A stretch of 14,765 nucleotides of DNA from Intrasporangium_A sp039812505 (GCF_039812505.1 NZ_JBDIAQ010000086.1:1-14765), one strand, 5' to 3'. Positions 1 through 6,921 are shown, numbered from the stretch's first letter. Notes: generated from the sequence alone by a model not told the origin. Program-made: numbers and translations.

Positions 1-266
1 GGGCCGAGAGTGGCAATTACGCCCTGTCTCGCCCCGGGATGTCCCAATCATCCGATTCGGTCCGAACGCACAATAGATACACCCATGTACCGATAGGCGA
101 CTTTGCTGATTTCGAGATTTTGTCGTTTCCACTTGCTTTGACGCTTTCCTGCGCTAACGTTCACGATGCATGCACGACAGGGATGATGCGTCATTCCGAA
201 CAGATCCGGCCTCAAACGGGGGGGCAGGGGCGTGCATGAAGCAGACAACAGGATCAGGAGACACCA
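1..266 (+). other. AT-richer leader upstream of the CWB2 protein gene
   Basis: No convincing gene lies here. Roughly positions 60-170 are clearly richer in A and T than the rest of the window, as expected for a promoter region of the gene starting at 267. One weak promoter reading is TTGCTT (133-138), 16 bases, TAACGT (155-160). TTGACG at 138-143 is a better -35 but has no good -10 at normal spacing. A short palindrome TGCATGCA lies at 167-174 and a run of seven G at 218-224. The ribosome binding site AGGAG is at 256-260. A structured leader RNA cannot be excluded by eye. Confidence 0.4.
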
Positions 267-1403
267 ATGAGCAAGACCCTTCGCCGCACCTCCGTGGTCG
301 GCGCCACACTCGCCATGGCCGTCGCGTTCTCGAGCGCGGCCATGGCTGCACCCACCGATCCCTACCAGGACAACTCGGACTCGATGGGTCACCAGTTCAC
401 GATCGACAACAACCTCGACAACCTCTTCCGGGTGGCCGGGCCCGACCGGGTCAGCACGGCGATCAAGCTGATGCACTCCTCGACGAAGTGGTTCACCGCC
501 AACGGGCACGCCAAGCGGAGCAACGACTGGGTCATCGTGGCCCGCTCGGACGTCTTCGCCGACGCGCTGGCCGCCGGCCCGCTGGCCGACGTCTACGACG
601 CGCCGATCCTGCTGACGAAGACCGGCTCGATCGACAGCCGGGTGCTCTCCGCCATCACCGACGGCGGGTTCAAGCACGCGATCCTCGTCGGCGGCACCGG
701 TATCTTCCCGGAGTCGGCTCGGGCCCAGCTCGAGGACGCCATCGGCGCCACCGGCACCGTCGTGCGGCAGCGGGGCGTCGACCGTTACGAGACCGCCGTC
801 GGCATCGCCGTCTCGGTCGCCCGGCACGCCTGGGAGACCAACGCCACCAAGCGGACGATCAACGTCTACCTGGCCACCGGCGTCAACTTCCCGGACGCCC
901 TGGCGGCCGGCGCGGCGGCGTCGGACAACACCGGCGTGGTGCTGCTCACCAAGGACACGAAGATGGACAGCTTCACGATGGACTTCCTCGTGCACCAGGC
1001 CAACCGGATCGGTCGTTGGGCCAACGGCATCGAGATCCACACCGTCGGTAGCCAGGCCGAGGCGGCGGCGAAGAGCGCCGGCATCGAGGACATCGCCGAC
1101 ACCAACTCGGGCTCCGACCGCTACGAGACGGCAGCGATGCTCTTCTCGAAGTTCAAGAACCCGATCGAGAAGGTCGCGGTCGTCAGCGGCGAGGGCTTCG
1201 CCGACGGCGTCGCGGCCGGCGGCTGGGTCGCGAACCACGACGGTGCGCTCCTGCTGACCCGCAACAACAAGCTGAGCCCGCAGACCAAGGCGATGCTCGC
1301 CACGGTCGCGGACACCGACGTCGACGTCGTCGTCGTCGGCGGCCCGGGCTCGGTCAGCCGCACGGTCAGCCAGCAGATCGCCGACGAGCTCTACACCTGG
1401 TGA
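267..1403 (+). CDS. Secreted cell-wall-binding repeat 2 (CWB2) protein
   Basis: This 378-residue exported protein is built from three CWB2 (PF04122-type) repeats, a fold known in clostridial wall proteins to anchor them to anionic wall polymer. The start is supported by AGGAG six bases upstream. Residues 1-27 form a signal peptide: basic KTLRR, a hydrophobic core, and an AxA site (AMA) before APTD. The repeats span about 55-156, 169-268 and 284-377. They begin with DRVSTA (60-65), DRYETA (172-177) and DRYETA (284-289), each followed by an FADAL/FPDAL/FADGV-type block and then an LLT strand. The first and third end in the typical VGG turn; the second has VGS and is degenerate. No enzymatic or LPXTG domain is present, so any activity beyond wall attachment is unknown. 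A hairpin follows at 1442, so the gene is probably monocistronic. Confidence 0.93.
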   Translation: MSKTLRRTSVVGATLAMAVAFSSAAMAAPTDPYQDNSDSMGHQFTIDNNLDNLFRVAGPDRVSTAIKLMHSSTKWFTANGHAKRSNDWVIVARSDVFADALAAGPLADVYDAPILLTKTGSIDSRVLSAITDGGFKHAILVGGTGIFPESARAQLEDAIGATGTVVRQRGVDRYETAVGIAVSVARHAWETNATKRTINVYLATGVNFPDALAAGAAASDNTGVVLLTKDTKMDSFTMDFLVHQANRIGRWANGIEIHTVGSQAEAAAKSAGIEDIADTNSGSDRYETAAMLFSKFKNPIEKVAVVSGEGFADGVAAGGWVANHDGALLLTRNNKLSPQTKAMLATVADTDVDVVVVGGPGSVSRTVSQQIADELYTW

Positions 1404-1441
1404 TCGCCCACTGACCCGGATCCACGGATCCAGGCAACCCG

Positions 1442-1474
1442 GATCGGCCCCCGGCATCCCGCCGGGGGCCGATC
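1442..1474 (+). terminator. Hairpin terminator after the CWB2 gene
   Basis: A perfect 14-bp stem, GATCGGCCCCCGGC (1442-1455) against its complement (1461-1474), encloses the 5-base loop ATCCC, 38 bases after the CWB2 stop. There is no T-tract, which is common for actinobacterial terminators. It sits directly before the maf promoter region and separates the two transcripts. Confidence 0.75.
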
Positions 1475-1490
1475 TGCGTGTGCCCCCGGC

Positions 1491-1503
1491 TACGCTCGCC
1501 GGT
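1491..1503 (+). promoter_or_regulatory. Putative leaderless -10 element of maf
   Basis: TACGCT (1491-1496) fits the TANNNT -10 pattern and lies exactly 7 bases before the ATG at 1504. The transcript would then begin at or next to the start codon. No Shine-Dalgarno sequence is visible and no convincing -35 is present. The same 7-base spacing recurs at four other starts in this window. Confidence 0.45.
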
Positions 1504-1510
1504 ATGCCGC
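1501..1510 (+). repeat. Dispersed 10-base word GGTATGCCGC, overlapping the maf start
   Basis: One of seven copies of GGTATGCCGC in the window. Here the internal ATG is the proposed maf start codon, giving a protein that begins MPPT. The copy at the accD start (5218-5227, minus strand) is placed in the same way. Confidence 0.6.
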
Positions 1511-2184
1511 CCACTCCGCCCCCGCCCGCCGGTGTCGTGACGCTCGTGCTGGCCTCCGCGTCGCCGGCGCGGCTGGCGACGTTGCGGGCCGCCGGGGTCG
1601 AGCCGATGGTGGTGGTCAGCGAGGTCGACGAGGACGCGGTCGTCGCGGCGGCGGCCGACCGGTACGGCGCGCTGGCGCCCGAGGACATCGCCCTGCTGCT
1701 GGCCCGCGCCAAGTGCGAGGCGGTCGCCGCCGGCAACCAGTTCCCGGGGGTGGTCCTCGGCTGCGACTCGGTCCTCGAGCTGGACGGCGAGGTGCACGGC
1801 AAGCCGGTGGACGCCGCCGAGGCCGTCGCGCGCTGGCGGCGGATGCGCGGGCACACCGGGCTGCTGCACACCGGGCACTGGCTCGTCGACGACCGGGACG
1901 ACGGCGGGGGGGCCACGATCGGCGCCACCGCCTCGACCGCGGTGCACTTCGCCGACCTCGGCGACGAGGAGATCGAGGACTACGTCGCGACGGGCGAGCC
2001 GCTGCGCGTGGCCGGGGCGTTCACCATCGACGGGCTCGGCGGGCCGTTCGTGACCCGGATCGAGGGTGACCACCACAACGTGGTCGGCCTGTCTCTGCCA
2101 CTGCTGCGCGACCTGCTGAACGACGCCGGGATCGGCTGGTTCGACCTCGTGGCGCCCGGTCCGCCGCACCCGGGTCAGGGGTGA
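1504..2184 (+). CDS. maf: Maf family nucleoside triphosphate pyrophosphatase
   Basis: This 226-residue cytoplasmic protein belongs to the Maf/YhdE family, which hydrolyses dTTP, UTP and non-canonical nucleotides to monophosphate plus pyrophosphate and has been linked to septum inhibition. Diagnostic motifs are LASASPARLATLR (16-28), GCDSVLELDGEVHGKP (86-101), where D88 matches the family's catalytic Asp, GEPLRVAGAFTIDGLGG (164-180), and RIEGDHHNVVGLSLP (185-199). Family members are usually about 190-220 residues, so length fits. I chose ATG 1504 over the in-frame GTG at 1480: the segment before 1504 is not Maf-like and a -10-like TACGCT lies 7 bases upstream. Maf lies near acyl-CoA carboxylase and sseA genes in mycobacteria also. 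The 3' end converges with the mannosyltransferase, with a 6-base gap. Confidence 0.95.
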   Translation: MPPTPPPPAGVVTLVLASASPARLATLRAAGVEPMVVVSEVDEDAVVAAAADRYGALAPEDIALLLARAKCEAVAAGNQFPGVVLGCDSVLELDGEVHGKPVDAAEAVARWRRMRGHTGLLHTGHWLVDDRDDGGGATIGATASTAVHFADLGDEEIEDYVATGEPLRVAGAFTIDGLGGPFVTRIEGDHHNVVGLSLPLLRDLLNDAGIGWFDLVAPGPPHPGQG

Positions 2185-2190
2185 CGCGCC

Positions 2191-3429
2191 TCACGGGTAG
2201 AGCAGCGAGGTCGTGGACAGGCTGTCGATGACCAGGTAGTTCGCCGTGTACCACCACATCTGGACCGCGCCGGCGACGGCCACCGCCCCGAGGAGCCAGT
2301 AGCGGTAGCGACGCCACGGCCGCCACCGCAGGGCCGAGGCCAGGATGAGCGTCATGGTGAAGGCGAGCATCGCGTAGCGGACCCGGCTCGGCGTCGTGTT
2401 CGTCACGAGCAGCAGGTAGGCCGGGTAGGCGCCGGCCCAGCCCCACAGCTCCGGGCCCCAGCGCCACGAGTGCTTCGAGAGCATCCACCAGGCGTAGAGG
2501 GCCACCACGACGATGCCGCCCACCTGACCGGCGATGCCGGCGTAGTCGTAGACCAGGTCCCACCACTGGTACAGCTTCAGGCTCGTCTTGATGTGCCAGG
2601 CGAGCATCGTCTGCGTATAGGCGTGCGGGGTCTGGGTCACGATGGCGGCGATCGACGGCCAGAGCCAGGTCAGCACGACGGCATAGAGCGTCAGGGCCCC
2701 CATGCCGACCCGGAAGCGCACCCGGTCAGGACCCTCGTCGTCCTGCCGCCAGCGCACCACCGCGTGTGCCACGACCGCGGGGGCCATCGCGATGACGACG
2801 TTGCGCGACAGGGCCAGCACCAGCAGCGCGAGCACCAGCCAGGCGTAGCGACGGGCACGCAGCAGGCTCAGGCACACCACGACCAGCAGCAGTGCGGTCG
2901 ACTCGGTGTAGGAGGCCGAGAAGATCGGCGAGGCGACGTAGAAGCAGACCCCGACGACGGCGACGACCGCCTCCCACCGGCCGACGGCCCGGTCGACCAG
3001 CCGGAAGAGCAGGTGGACCGCCGCGAACCCGATCAGCGTGGACAGCACCGGCCCGACCAGCGCGAAGGGCAGTCCGGTGACCCGCATGATCGCCCCGACC
3101 GCCAGGGGGAAGACCGGGAAGAACGCCCACGGGTTCATGTCGACGGCGCCCGTGTCGGTCCGGGGCAGCACTGCGGGGTAGCCGTGTTCGGCGATGACGC
3201 GGTACCACTGGCCGTCCCAGTTCGTCATGACGCCCAGGTAGCCGGGGTCGGCGGGGGCGGGATAGGTGATCCGGATCTTCTCGAGCCCGATCGGCAGGGC
3301 GATCTGGTAGCGCGACAGGTAGGACGCGGCGACGACGACGAAGAGCCGGGAGAGCAGGTAGACCGCAGCCGGGAACCAGACCTCGAAACGGCGGTGGAAC
3401 GGCACCCGGACTTGCACGTCCCGGTCCAC
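2191..3429 (-). CDS. PIG-V-like integral membrane mannosyltransferase
   Basis: A polytopic membrane protein of about 412 residues resembling the mannosyltransferase family related to eukaryotic PIG-V (GT-C type, polyprenyl-phosphate-sugar donor). From GTG 3429, the first helix is at about 17-36. The large extracytoplasmic loop has NWDGQWYRVIAEHGYP (70-85), matching the family's WD..WY..IA..GY signature with the Asp typical of GT-C catalysis, then NPWAFFPVFPL (99-109). Further hydrophobic segments follow, including the SASYTEST stretch and a final helix before the C-terminus. The start is uncertain: no ATG fits, and in-frame GTGs lie at 3429, 3417 and 3405, none with a good ribosome binding site. 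A strong AGGGGG (3457-3462, minus strand) is followed 6 bases later only by ATC. The natural acceptor (lipoglycan, glycoprotein or other) cannot be told from sequence. Confidence 0.78.
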   Translation of the reverse strand: MDRDVQVRVPFHRRFEVWFPAAVYLLSRLFVVVAASYLSRYQIALPIGLEKIRITYPAPADPGYLGVMTNWDGQWYRVIAEHGYPAVLPRTDTGAVDMNPWAFFPVFPLAVGAIMRVTGLPFALVGPVLSTLIGFAAVHLLFRLVDRAVGRWEAVVAVVGVCFYVASPIFSASYTESTALLLVVVCLSLLRARRYAWLVLALLVLALSRNVVIAMAPAVVAHAVVRWRQDDEGPDRVRFRVGMGALTLYAVVLTWLWPSIAAIVTQTPHAYTQTMLAWHIKTSLKLYQWWDLVYDYAGIAGQVGGIVVVALYAWWMLSKHSWRWGPELWGWAGAYPAYLLLVTNTTPSRVRYAMLAFTMTLILASALRWRPWRRYRYWLLGAVAVAGAVQMWWYTANYLVIDSLSTTSLLYP

Positions 3430-3476
3430 GGGCTCGATCGTGGCGAGGATGGCTGACCCCCTGGCTGGTGCTGGCT

Positions 3477-3512
3477 GGAGCCACCGGTGCCCGCCTGCGG
3501 CGCGGTGGCTCC
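3477..3512. repeat. Inverted repeat in the leader of the mannosyltransferase gene
   Basis: GGAGCCACCG (3477-3486) pairs perfectly with CGGTGGCTCC (3503-3512), leaving a 16-base loop. It lies between the mannosyltransferase start and the accD stop, just downstream (minus strand) of a -10-like TAGGCT. It could be a leader hairpin or part of the accD terminator zone. Confidence 0.5.
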
Positions 3513-3515
3513 CCC

Positions 3516-3521
3516 AGCCTA
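3516..3521 (-). promoter_or_regulatory. Possible -10 element for the mannosyltransferase gene
   Basis: On the minus strand TAGGCT (3521-3516) fits TANNNT. No clear -35 is seen. If used, transcription would start near 3508 and leave a leader of about 80 bases before GTG 3429, containing the hairpin at 3477-3512. Weakly supported. Confidence 0.25.
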
Positions 3522-3526
3522 CGAGG

Positions 3527-3574
3527 CCGCCCGGGTGGCCGAACGGGTGCCCTGCCGAACGGGCCACCGGGCGG
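3527..3574 (-). terminator. Bulged hairpin downstream of accD, probable operon terminator
   Basis: CCGCCCGGGTGGCC (3527-3540) pairs with GGCCACCGGGCGG (3562-3574) with one bulged base, leaving a 21-base loop that itself holds the direct repeat CGAACGGG. It lies 34 bases beyond the accD stop on the minus strand and would suit termination of the dehydrogenase-carboxylase operon. Confidence 0.5.
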
Positions 3575-3592
3575 ACGCAGGGGCGGACGCAG
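3569..3592. repeat. Perfect 12-base tandem duplication
   Basis: GGGCGGACGCAG occurs twice head to tail (3569-3580 and 3581-3592) in the non-coding gap downstream of accD. The length could vary between strains by slippage. No function is evident. Confidence 0.8.
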
Positions 3593-3607
3593 CGGCTCGG
3601 ACCCGGG

Positions 3608-5224
3608 TCAGACCGGCGGGACGGAGCGCCGCTTGAGGCTGAAGTGCCGGTCGCGGTGCGCGGCGTAGGCGAGCCGGCGCAGCAGGTCGCCGCGCAGCTC
3701 GTCGGCCTCGACGACCGCGTCCAGCACGAGGTCGGCGGCCAGCCGCTCGATGTCGACGTCCTGCTCGTACTCCGCGCGGCGCTCGGCAACGTAGGCCTCG
3801 CGCGCCGCCACCCCGTGCTCGGCCTCGATCGCGGCGATCTTGTTGGCGTAGACCGCGTTGACCGCTGCCTCGGGACCCATGACGGCGATCCGGGCGGTCG
3901 GCAGCGCGATCGTCGCGTCGGGCCCGAAGCCCGGACCGCCCATCGCGTAGAGCCCGGCGCCGTAGGCCTTGCGCACGACCACGCAGAACTGCGGCACGGT
4001 GGCCGACGCGACCGCGGAGACCATCTTGGCCCCGTGCCGGATGATCCCGCCACGCTCGACCTCGGAGCCGATCATGAAGCCGGGCACGTCGGCCAGGTAG
4101 AGCAGCGGGATGTTGAACGCGTCGCAGAGCCAGATGAACCGGGCCGCCTTGTCGGCGCTGTCGGTGAACAGCACCCCACCCTTGACCATCGAGTTGTTGG
4201 CCAGGATGCCCACGGACTCGCCACCCAGGCGCCCGAACCCGATGACCAGCTCGCCGGCCCAGAGCGGCTTGAGCTCGAAGAACGAGTCCGCGTCGACCAG
4301 CCCGTCGATGACGGTGTGCACGTCGAAGGGCACCGACTCCCGCTCCGGGACCGTACGGGTGGTCAGCGGCTCGAGCGGCTCCTCGCTGTCGTAGACGGGC
4401 GGCCGGTCACGCCAGTTGCCCGGCACGTAGGAGAAGTAGAGCCGGGCCAGCTCGATGGCCTCGGTGTCGTCCTGCGCGAGCAGGTCGCCGACCCCGGAGA
4501 CCGAGCAGTGCATCCGTGCGCCGCCCATCTCCTCGAGGGTCACCTTCTCGCCGACGACCATCTCGGCCATCCGCGGGCTGCCGAGGTACATCGAGGCGTT
4601 GCCGTCGACCATGATGATGACGTCGCAGAAGCTCGGGATGTAGGCGCCCCCCGCGGCCGACGGGCCGAACAGGCAGCAGATCTGGGGCACCCGGCCGGAC
4701 AGGGCCACCTGGTTGTGGAAGATCCGCCCGGCGCCGCGGCGCCCGGGGAACATCTCGACCTGGTCGGTGATCCGGGCCCCCGCCGAGTCGACGAACCAGA
4801 ACACCGGCAGCTCCTCGCGCAGCGCCATCTCGGTGGCCCGCACGATCTTCTCGACTGTGCGCTTGCCCCACGAGCCGGCCTTGACCGTGGGGTCGTTGGC
4901 GATGACGATCGCCGGACGGCCGTCGACGGTGCCCCGGCCGGTCACCACGCCGTCGGCCGGCAGGCCCTTGGCCAGGGAGTTCGCGTAGCGGCCGTCCTCG
5001 ACGAAGGACCCCTCGTCGAAGAGCTGCGCGATCCGGTCGCGCACGTAGATCTTGCCCTGCGAGTCGAGCTTGGCCTTCGCCTTGACGGTGGGCCGTGCCG
5101 AGCCGGTCCAGGCGGCGTTCAGCCGCGAGCGGACGTCGGCGATGCGGGGGTCGCCACCGTCCGAGTCGGTGGCGAAGGGGCCGGGCTGGGCGGGCGCCTG
5201 GGTGGGCAGGTCGGTGGGCGGCAT
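3608..5224 (-). CDS. Acyl-CoA carboxylase beta (carboxyltransferase) subunit, MCC/GCC-like
   Basis: A 538-residue carboxyltransferase subunit moving CO2 from carboxybiotin to an acyl-CoA. The N-terminal crotonase-fold half has DSAGARITDQVEMFP (146-160), RIFHNQVALSG (167-177) and the oxyanion motif SAAGGAYIP (189-197). The C-terminal half has NNSMVKGGVLFTDSADKAA (343-361), ADVPGFMIG (378-386) and KAYGAGLYAM (419-428). The GAGLYAM segment resembles GAGNYGM of methylcrotonyl/geranyl-CoA carboxylases rather than the GGAYDVM of propionyl-CoA carboxylases as I recall them. Start: ATG 5224, with GAGAGGA upstream in the 15-base gap after the dehydrogenase stop, so the two genes are surely cotranscribed. 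No alpha subunit lies in the operon; the one at 10890 could partner it. M. tuberculosis AccD2, next to FadE13, is the arrangement I recall as closest. Substrate unresolved. Confidence 0.93.
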   Translation of the reverse strand: MPPTDLPTQAPAQPGPFATDSDGGDPRIADVRSRLNAAWTGSARPTVKAKAKLDSQGKIYVRDRIAQLFDEGSFVEDGRYANSLAKGLPADGVVTGRGTVDGRPAIVIANDPTVKAGSWGKRTVEKIVRATEMALREELPVFWFVDSAGARITDQVEMFPGRRGAGRIFHNQVALSGRVPQICCLFGPSAAGGAYIPSFCDVIIMVDGNASMYLGSPRMAEMVVGEKVTLEEMGGARMHCSVSGVGDLLAQDDTEAIELARLYFSYVPGNWRDRPPVYDSEEPLEPLTTRTVPERESVPFDVHTVIDGLVDADSFFELKPLWAGELVIGFGRLGGESVGILANNSMVKGGVLFTDSADKAARFIWLCDAFNIPLLYLADVPGFMIGSEVERGGIIRHGAKMVSAVASATVPQFCVVVRKAYGAGLYAMGGPGFGPDATIALPTARIAVMGPEAAVNAVYANKIAAIEAEHGVAAREAYVAERRAEYEQDVDIERLAADLVLDAVVEADELRGDLLRRLAYAAHRDRHFSLKRRSVPPV

Positions 5225-5227
5225 ACC
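5218..5227 (-). repeat. Dispersed 10-base word GGTATGCCGC, overlapping the accD start
   Basis: Minus-strand copy of GGTATGCCGC whose ATG (5224-5222) is the carboxyltransferase start codon. The sequence continues as GGTATGCCGCCCACC, nearly identical to the maf start at 1501-1515. Confidence 0.6.
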
Positions 5228-5239
5228 TGATCCTCTCTC

Positions 5240-6427
5240 TCAGGCCTGCGGGAGGCCTAGCCCCCGGGCGATCAGCATGCGCTGGACCTCGGAGGTGCCC
5301 TCCCCGATCTCGAGGATCTTCGCGTCGCGGTAGAAGCGCGCGACCGGGTACTCCTCCATGAAGCCGTTGCCGCCGAAGACCTGCGTGGCGATGCGCGTGG
5401 CGGTGACCGCGGCCTCGGTCGAGTGCAGCTTGGCGATGGCCGCCGCGTGCTTGACCTCGCGGACCGAGCGACGCCCCTCGGCCAGCTCGTCCTTCAGCCA
5501 GGCCGCCTTGTAGGTCAGCAGCCGCGCCGCCTCGACCATCACGGCCAGGTCGGCGAGCTGGAAGGAGACGCCCTGGTTGACGCCGATCGGGCGGCCGAAG
5601 GCCATCCGGGTGCCCGCGTAGTCCGTCGCCATCTCGAGACAGGCCTGCGCGCAGCCGAGGGCGAGCGCCGAGATCGCGACCCGCCCGTCGTCGAGCGTCT
5701 TGAGGAACTGCTTGAAGCCCTCCCCCTGCTCGCCCAGCAGGTTCCCGGCCGGCACCCGGCAGTCCTCGAAGGTCAGGCCGTGCGTGTCCGACACGTGCCA
5801 GCCGAGCTTGTGGTACGGCGGCTCGACGGTGAAGCCGGGCGTGCCGGCGGGCACCATGATCGCGGAGATCTGCGCGGTGCCGTTCTCGTTCGTGCCGGTG
5901 CGGGCGGTCACGGTGACGACCGAGGTGATGTCGGTGCCGGAGTTGGTGATGAAGGCCTTGGCCCCGTTGATGACCCACTCGTCCTCGTCCCGGCCCGCAC
6001 GCGTCTTCGTCGCGCCGGCGTCCGAGCCGGCCTCGGGCTCGGTCAGGCCGAAGCCCGCCAGGGCCCGTCCGGCGACCAGGTCCGGCAGGTAGCGCGCCTT
6101 CTGCTCGTCGCTGCCGTAGGTGAGGATCGGGTTGATCCCCAGGCCGACGCCGGCCGAGAGGGTGATGCCGATGGACTGGTCGACGCGGCCGAGCTCCTCG
6201 ATGGCCACGCACAGGCTGGTGAAGTCGCCCTGCCCCGGGGCGGCGCTGCCGCCGAACTGCTCCGGCACGACCAGGCCGAAGAGTCCCAGCTCCCCCATCT
6301 TCGGCACGAGGTCGGTCGGGAAGTGCGAGGCCCGGTCCCAGTCGGCGATGTGCGGGGCGACCTCCTTCTCGGCGAAGTCTCGGACGACCTTGCGAAAGTC
6401 CTCGTGCTCCTGGCTCAGCTCGAACAT
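5240..6427 (-). CDS. Acyl-CoA dehydrogenase (FAD), first gene of the carboxylase operon
   Basis: A 395-residue FAD-dependent acyl-CoA dehydrogenase forming a 2,3-double bond in an acyl-CoA, passing electrons to ETF. The N-terminal helical domain (1-122) is followed by the beta domain with FGLTEPEAGSDAGATKT (126-142) and FITNSGTDI (159-167), then the C-terminal helical domain with FGRPIGVNQGVSFQLAD (277-293) and RDAKILEIGEGTSEVQR (367-383). E376 in GEGTSE is the catalytic base position of short/medium/branched-chain enzymes. Isovaleryl-CoA dehydrogenases instead use a Glu in helix G; here that region reads LDDGR (245-249), without it. So the enzyme is probably not a classical isovaleryl-CoA dehydrogenase despite the LiuR-like neighbour. 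ATG 6427 has GAGGAG four bases upstream. Followed by accD after 15 bases. Confidence 0.93.
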   Translation of the reverse strand: MFELSQEHEDFRKVVRDFAEKEVAPHIADWDRASHFPTDLVPKMGELGLFGLVVPEQFGGSAAPGQGDFTSLCVAIEELGRVDQSIGITLSAGVGLGINPILTYGSDEQKARYLPDLVAGRALAGFGLTEPEAGSDAGATKTRAGRDEDEWVINGAKAFITNSGTDITSVVTVTARTGTNENGTAQISAIMVPAGTPGFTVEPPYHKLGWHVSDTHGLTFEDCRVPAGNLLGEQGEGFKQFLKTLDDGRVAISALALGCAQACLEMATDYAGTRMAFGRPIGVNQGVSFQLADLAVMVEAARLLTYKAAWLKDELAEGRRSVREVKHAAAIAKLHSTEAAVTATRIATQVFGGNGFMEEYPVARFYRDAKILEIGEGTSEVQRMLIARGLGLPQA

Positions 6428-6484
6428 GACACTCCTCGGACGGCTACCCGTCGGGTGGGCTCGGGGACGGTACCCCTCGGACGT

Positions 6485-6506
6485 TTTACGTTGACGTAAA
6501 CGTAAA
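6485..6506. promoter_or_regulatory. Predicted operator of the MerR/LiuR-like regulator
   Basis: In the 99-base divergent gap lies an AT-rich inverted repeat, arms TTTACGTT (6485-6492) and AACGTAAA (6499-6506) separated by GACGTA. A second palindrome, TTTACGT-TG-ACGTAAA (6485-6500), is nested in it. Such ACGT-centred symmetry is what I recall for LiuR operators, though I could not check a motif library. It covers the -35 of the merR promoter and runs into the -10/start of the fadE promoter, so binding could repress both. Confidence 0.7.
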
Positions 6507-6519
6507 GATAGTCCAGACT
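6491..6519 (+). promoter_or_regulatory. Promoter of the MerR-family gene (leaderless)
   Basis: TTGACG (6491-6496), a 17-base spacer and CAGACT (6514-6519) form a normal sigma-70-type promoter. CAGACT ends exactly 7 bases before the ATG at 6527, so the mRNA is expected to begin at the start codon. The -35 box is inside the operator palindrome, implying autoregulation. Confidence 0.6.
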
Positions 6520-6533
6520 GGACGCCATGACAA
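6505..6533 (-). promoter_or_regulatory. Promoter of the dehydrogenase-carboxylase operon
   Basis: On the minus strand TTGTCA (6533-6528; five of six bases of TTGACA), 17 bases, then TATCTT (6510-6505). Transcription would start near 6498, inside the operator, giving a leader of about 70 bases before ATG 6427. The -35 box overlaps the first codons of the regulator gene. Confidence 0.5.
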
Positions 6534-6910
6534 GTGCACCCACCTGGACGATCGCCGAGATCGCCGACGAGTTCGGTGTGACGCACCGGACGGTGCGCCA
6601 CTACGAGGAGCTCGGCCTCATCTCCCCCGAGCGGCGCGGGACCCGGCGGGTGTACCACCGGCGCGACCGTACTCGCCTCGCGCTGATCCTGCGCGGCAAG
6701 CGGCTCGGCTTCCCGCTCGAGCAGATCCGCACCATCGTGGACCTCTTCGACGCGCCCCGGGGGCGACGGGCCCAGCTCGAGTACGTGCTCGGGCAGATCG
6801 ACGAGCGGCGCACCGACCTCGAGCAGCGTCTGCGCGACGCCCAGGAGGCGCTGCGCGAGCTGGGCGAGTTCGAGCGTCGCTGCCGCGCCGACCTGGCCAA
6901 CCTGGGCTGA
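6527..6910 (+). CDS. MerR-family transcriptional regulator, LiuR-like
   Basis: A 127-residue dimeric DNA-binding regulator. Residues 7-75 are the MerR winged helix-turn-helix: WTIAEIADEFGVTHRTVRHY (7-26), YEELGLISPERRGTRRVYH, and RTRLALILRGKRLGFPLEQIR. Residues about 83-120 form the dimerising coiled coil, ending ELGEFERRC. The RLxLILRGKRLGF segment and the ELxxxExxC ending match what I recall of LiuR, the branched-chain acyl-CoA catabolism regulator. There is only one Cys, so it is not a metal or SoxR-type redox sensor. It is divergent from the acyl-CoA dehydrogenase/carboxylase operon with a palindrome between, the usual arrangement for a regulator and its target. The inducer is probably an acyl-CoA or similar intermediate (inference). 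A GC hairpin ends the gene. Confidence 0.9.
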   Translation: MTSAPTWTIAEIADEFGVTHRTVRHYEELGLISPERRGTRRVYHRRDRTRLALILRGKRLGFPLEQIRTIVDLFDAPRGRRAQLEYVLGQIDERRTDLEQRLRDAQEALRELGEFERRCRADLANLG

Positions 6911-6921
6911 GCCGCGTCGCA

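Noticed and set aside
1..266. Riboswitch (for example cyclic-di-AMP type) before the wall-protein gene
   Set aside because: No conserved riboswitch core could be recognised by eye; a covariance-model search would decide.
1480..1503. Upstream GTG start for maf
   Set aside because: The added eight residues are not part of the Maf fold and overlap the proposed -10 element; ATG 1504 fits better.
48..1928. Very long minus-strand reading frame opposite the CWB2 and maf genes
   Set aside because: Low-complexity Arg/Gly/Asp/Val composition without motifs, fully explained as the shadow of two convincing plus-strand genes.
3440..5230. Long plus-strand frame opposite the carboxyltransferase gene
   Set aside because: Shadow of accD; composition is repetitive Asp/Gly/Arg/Val and no family is recognisable.
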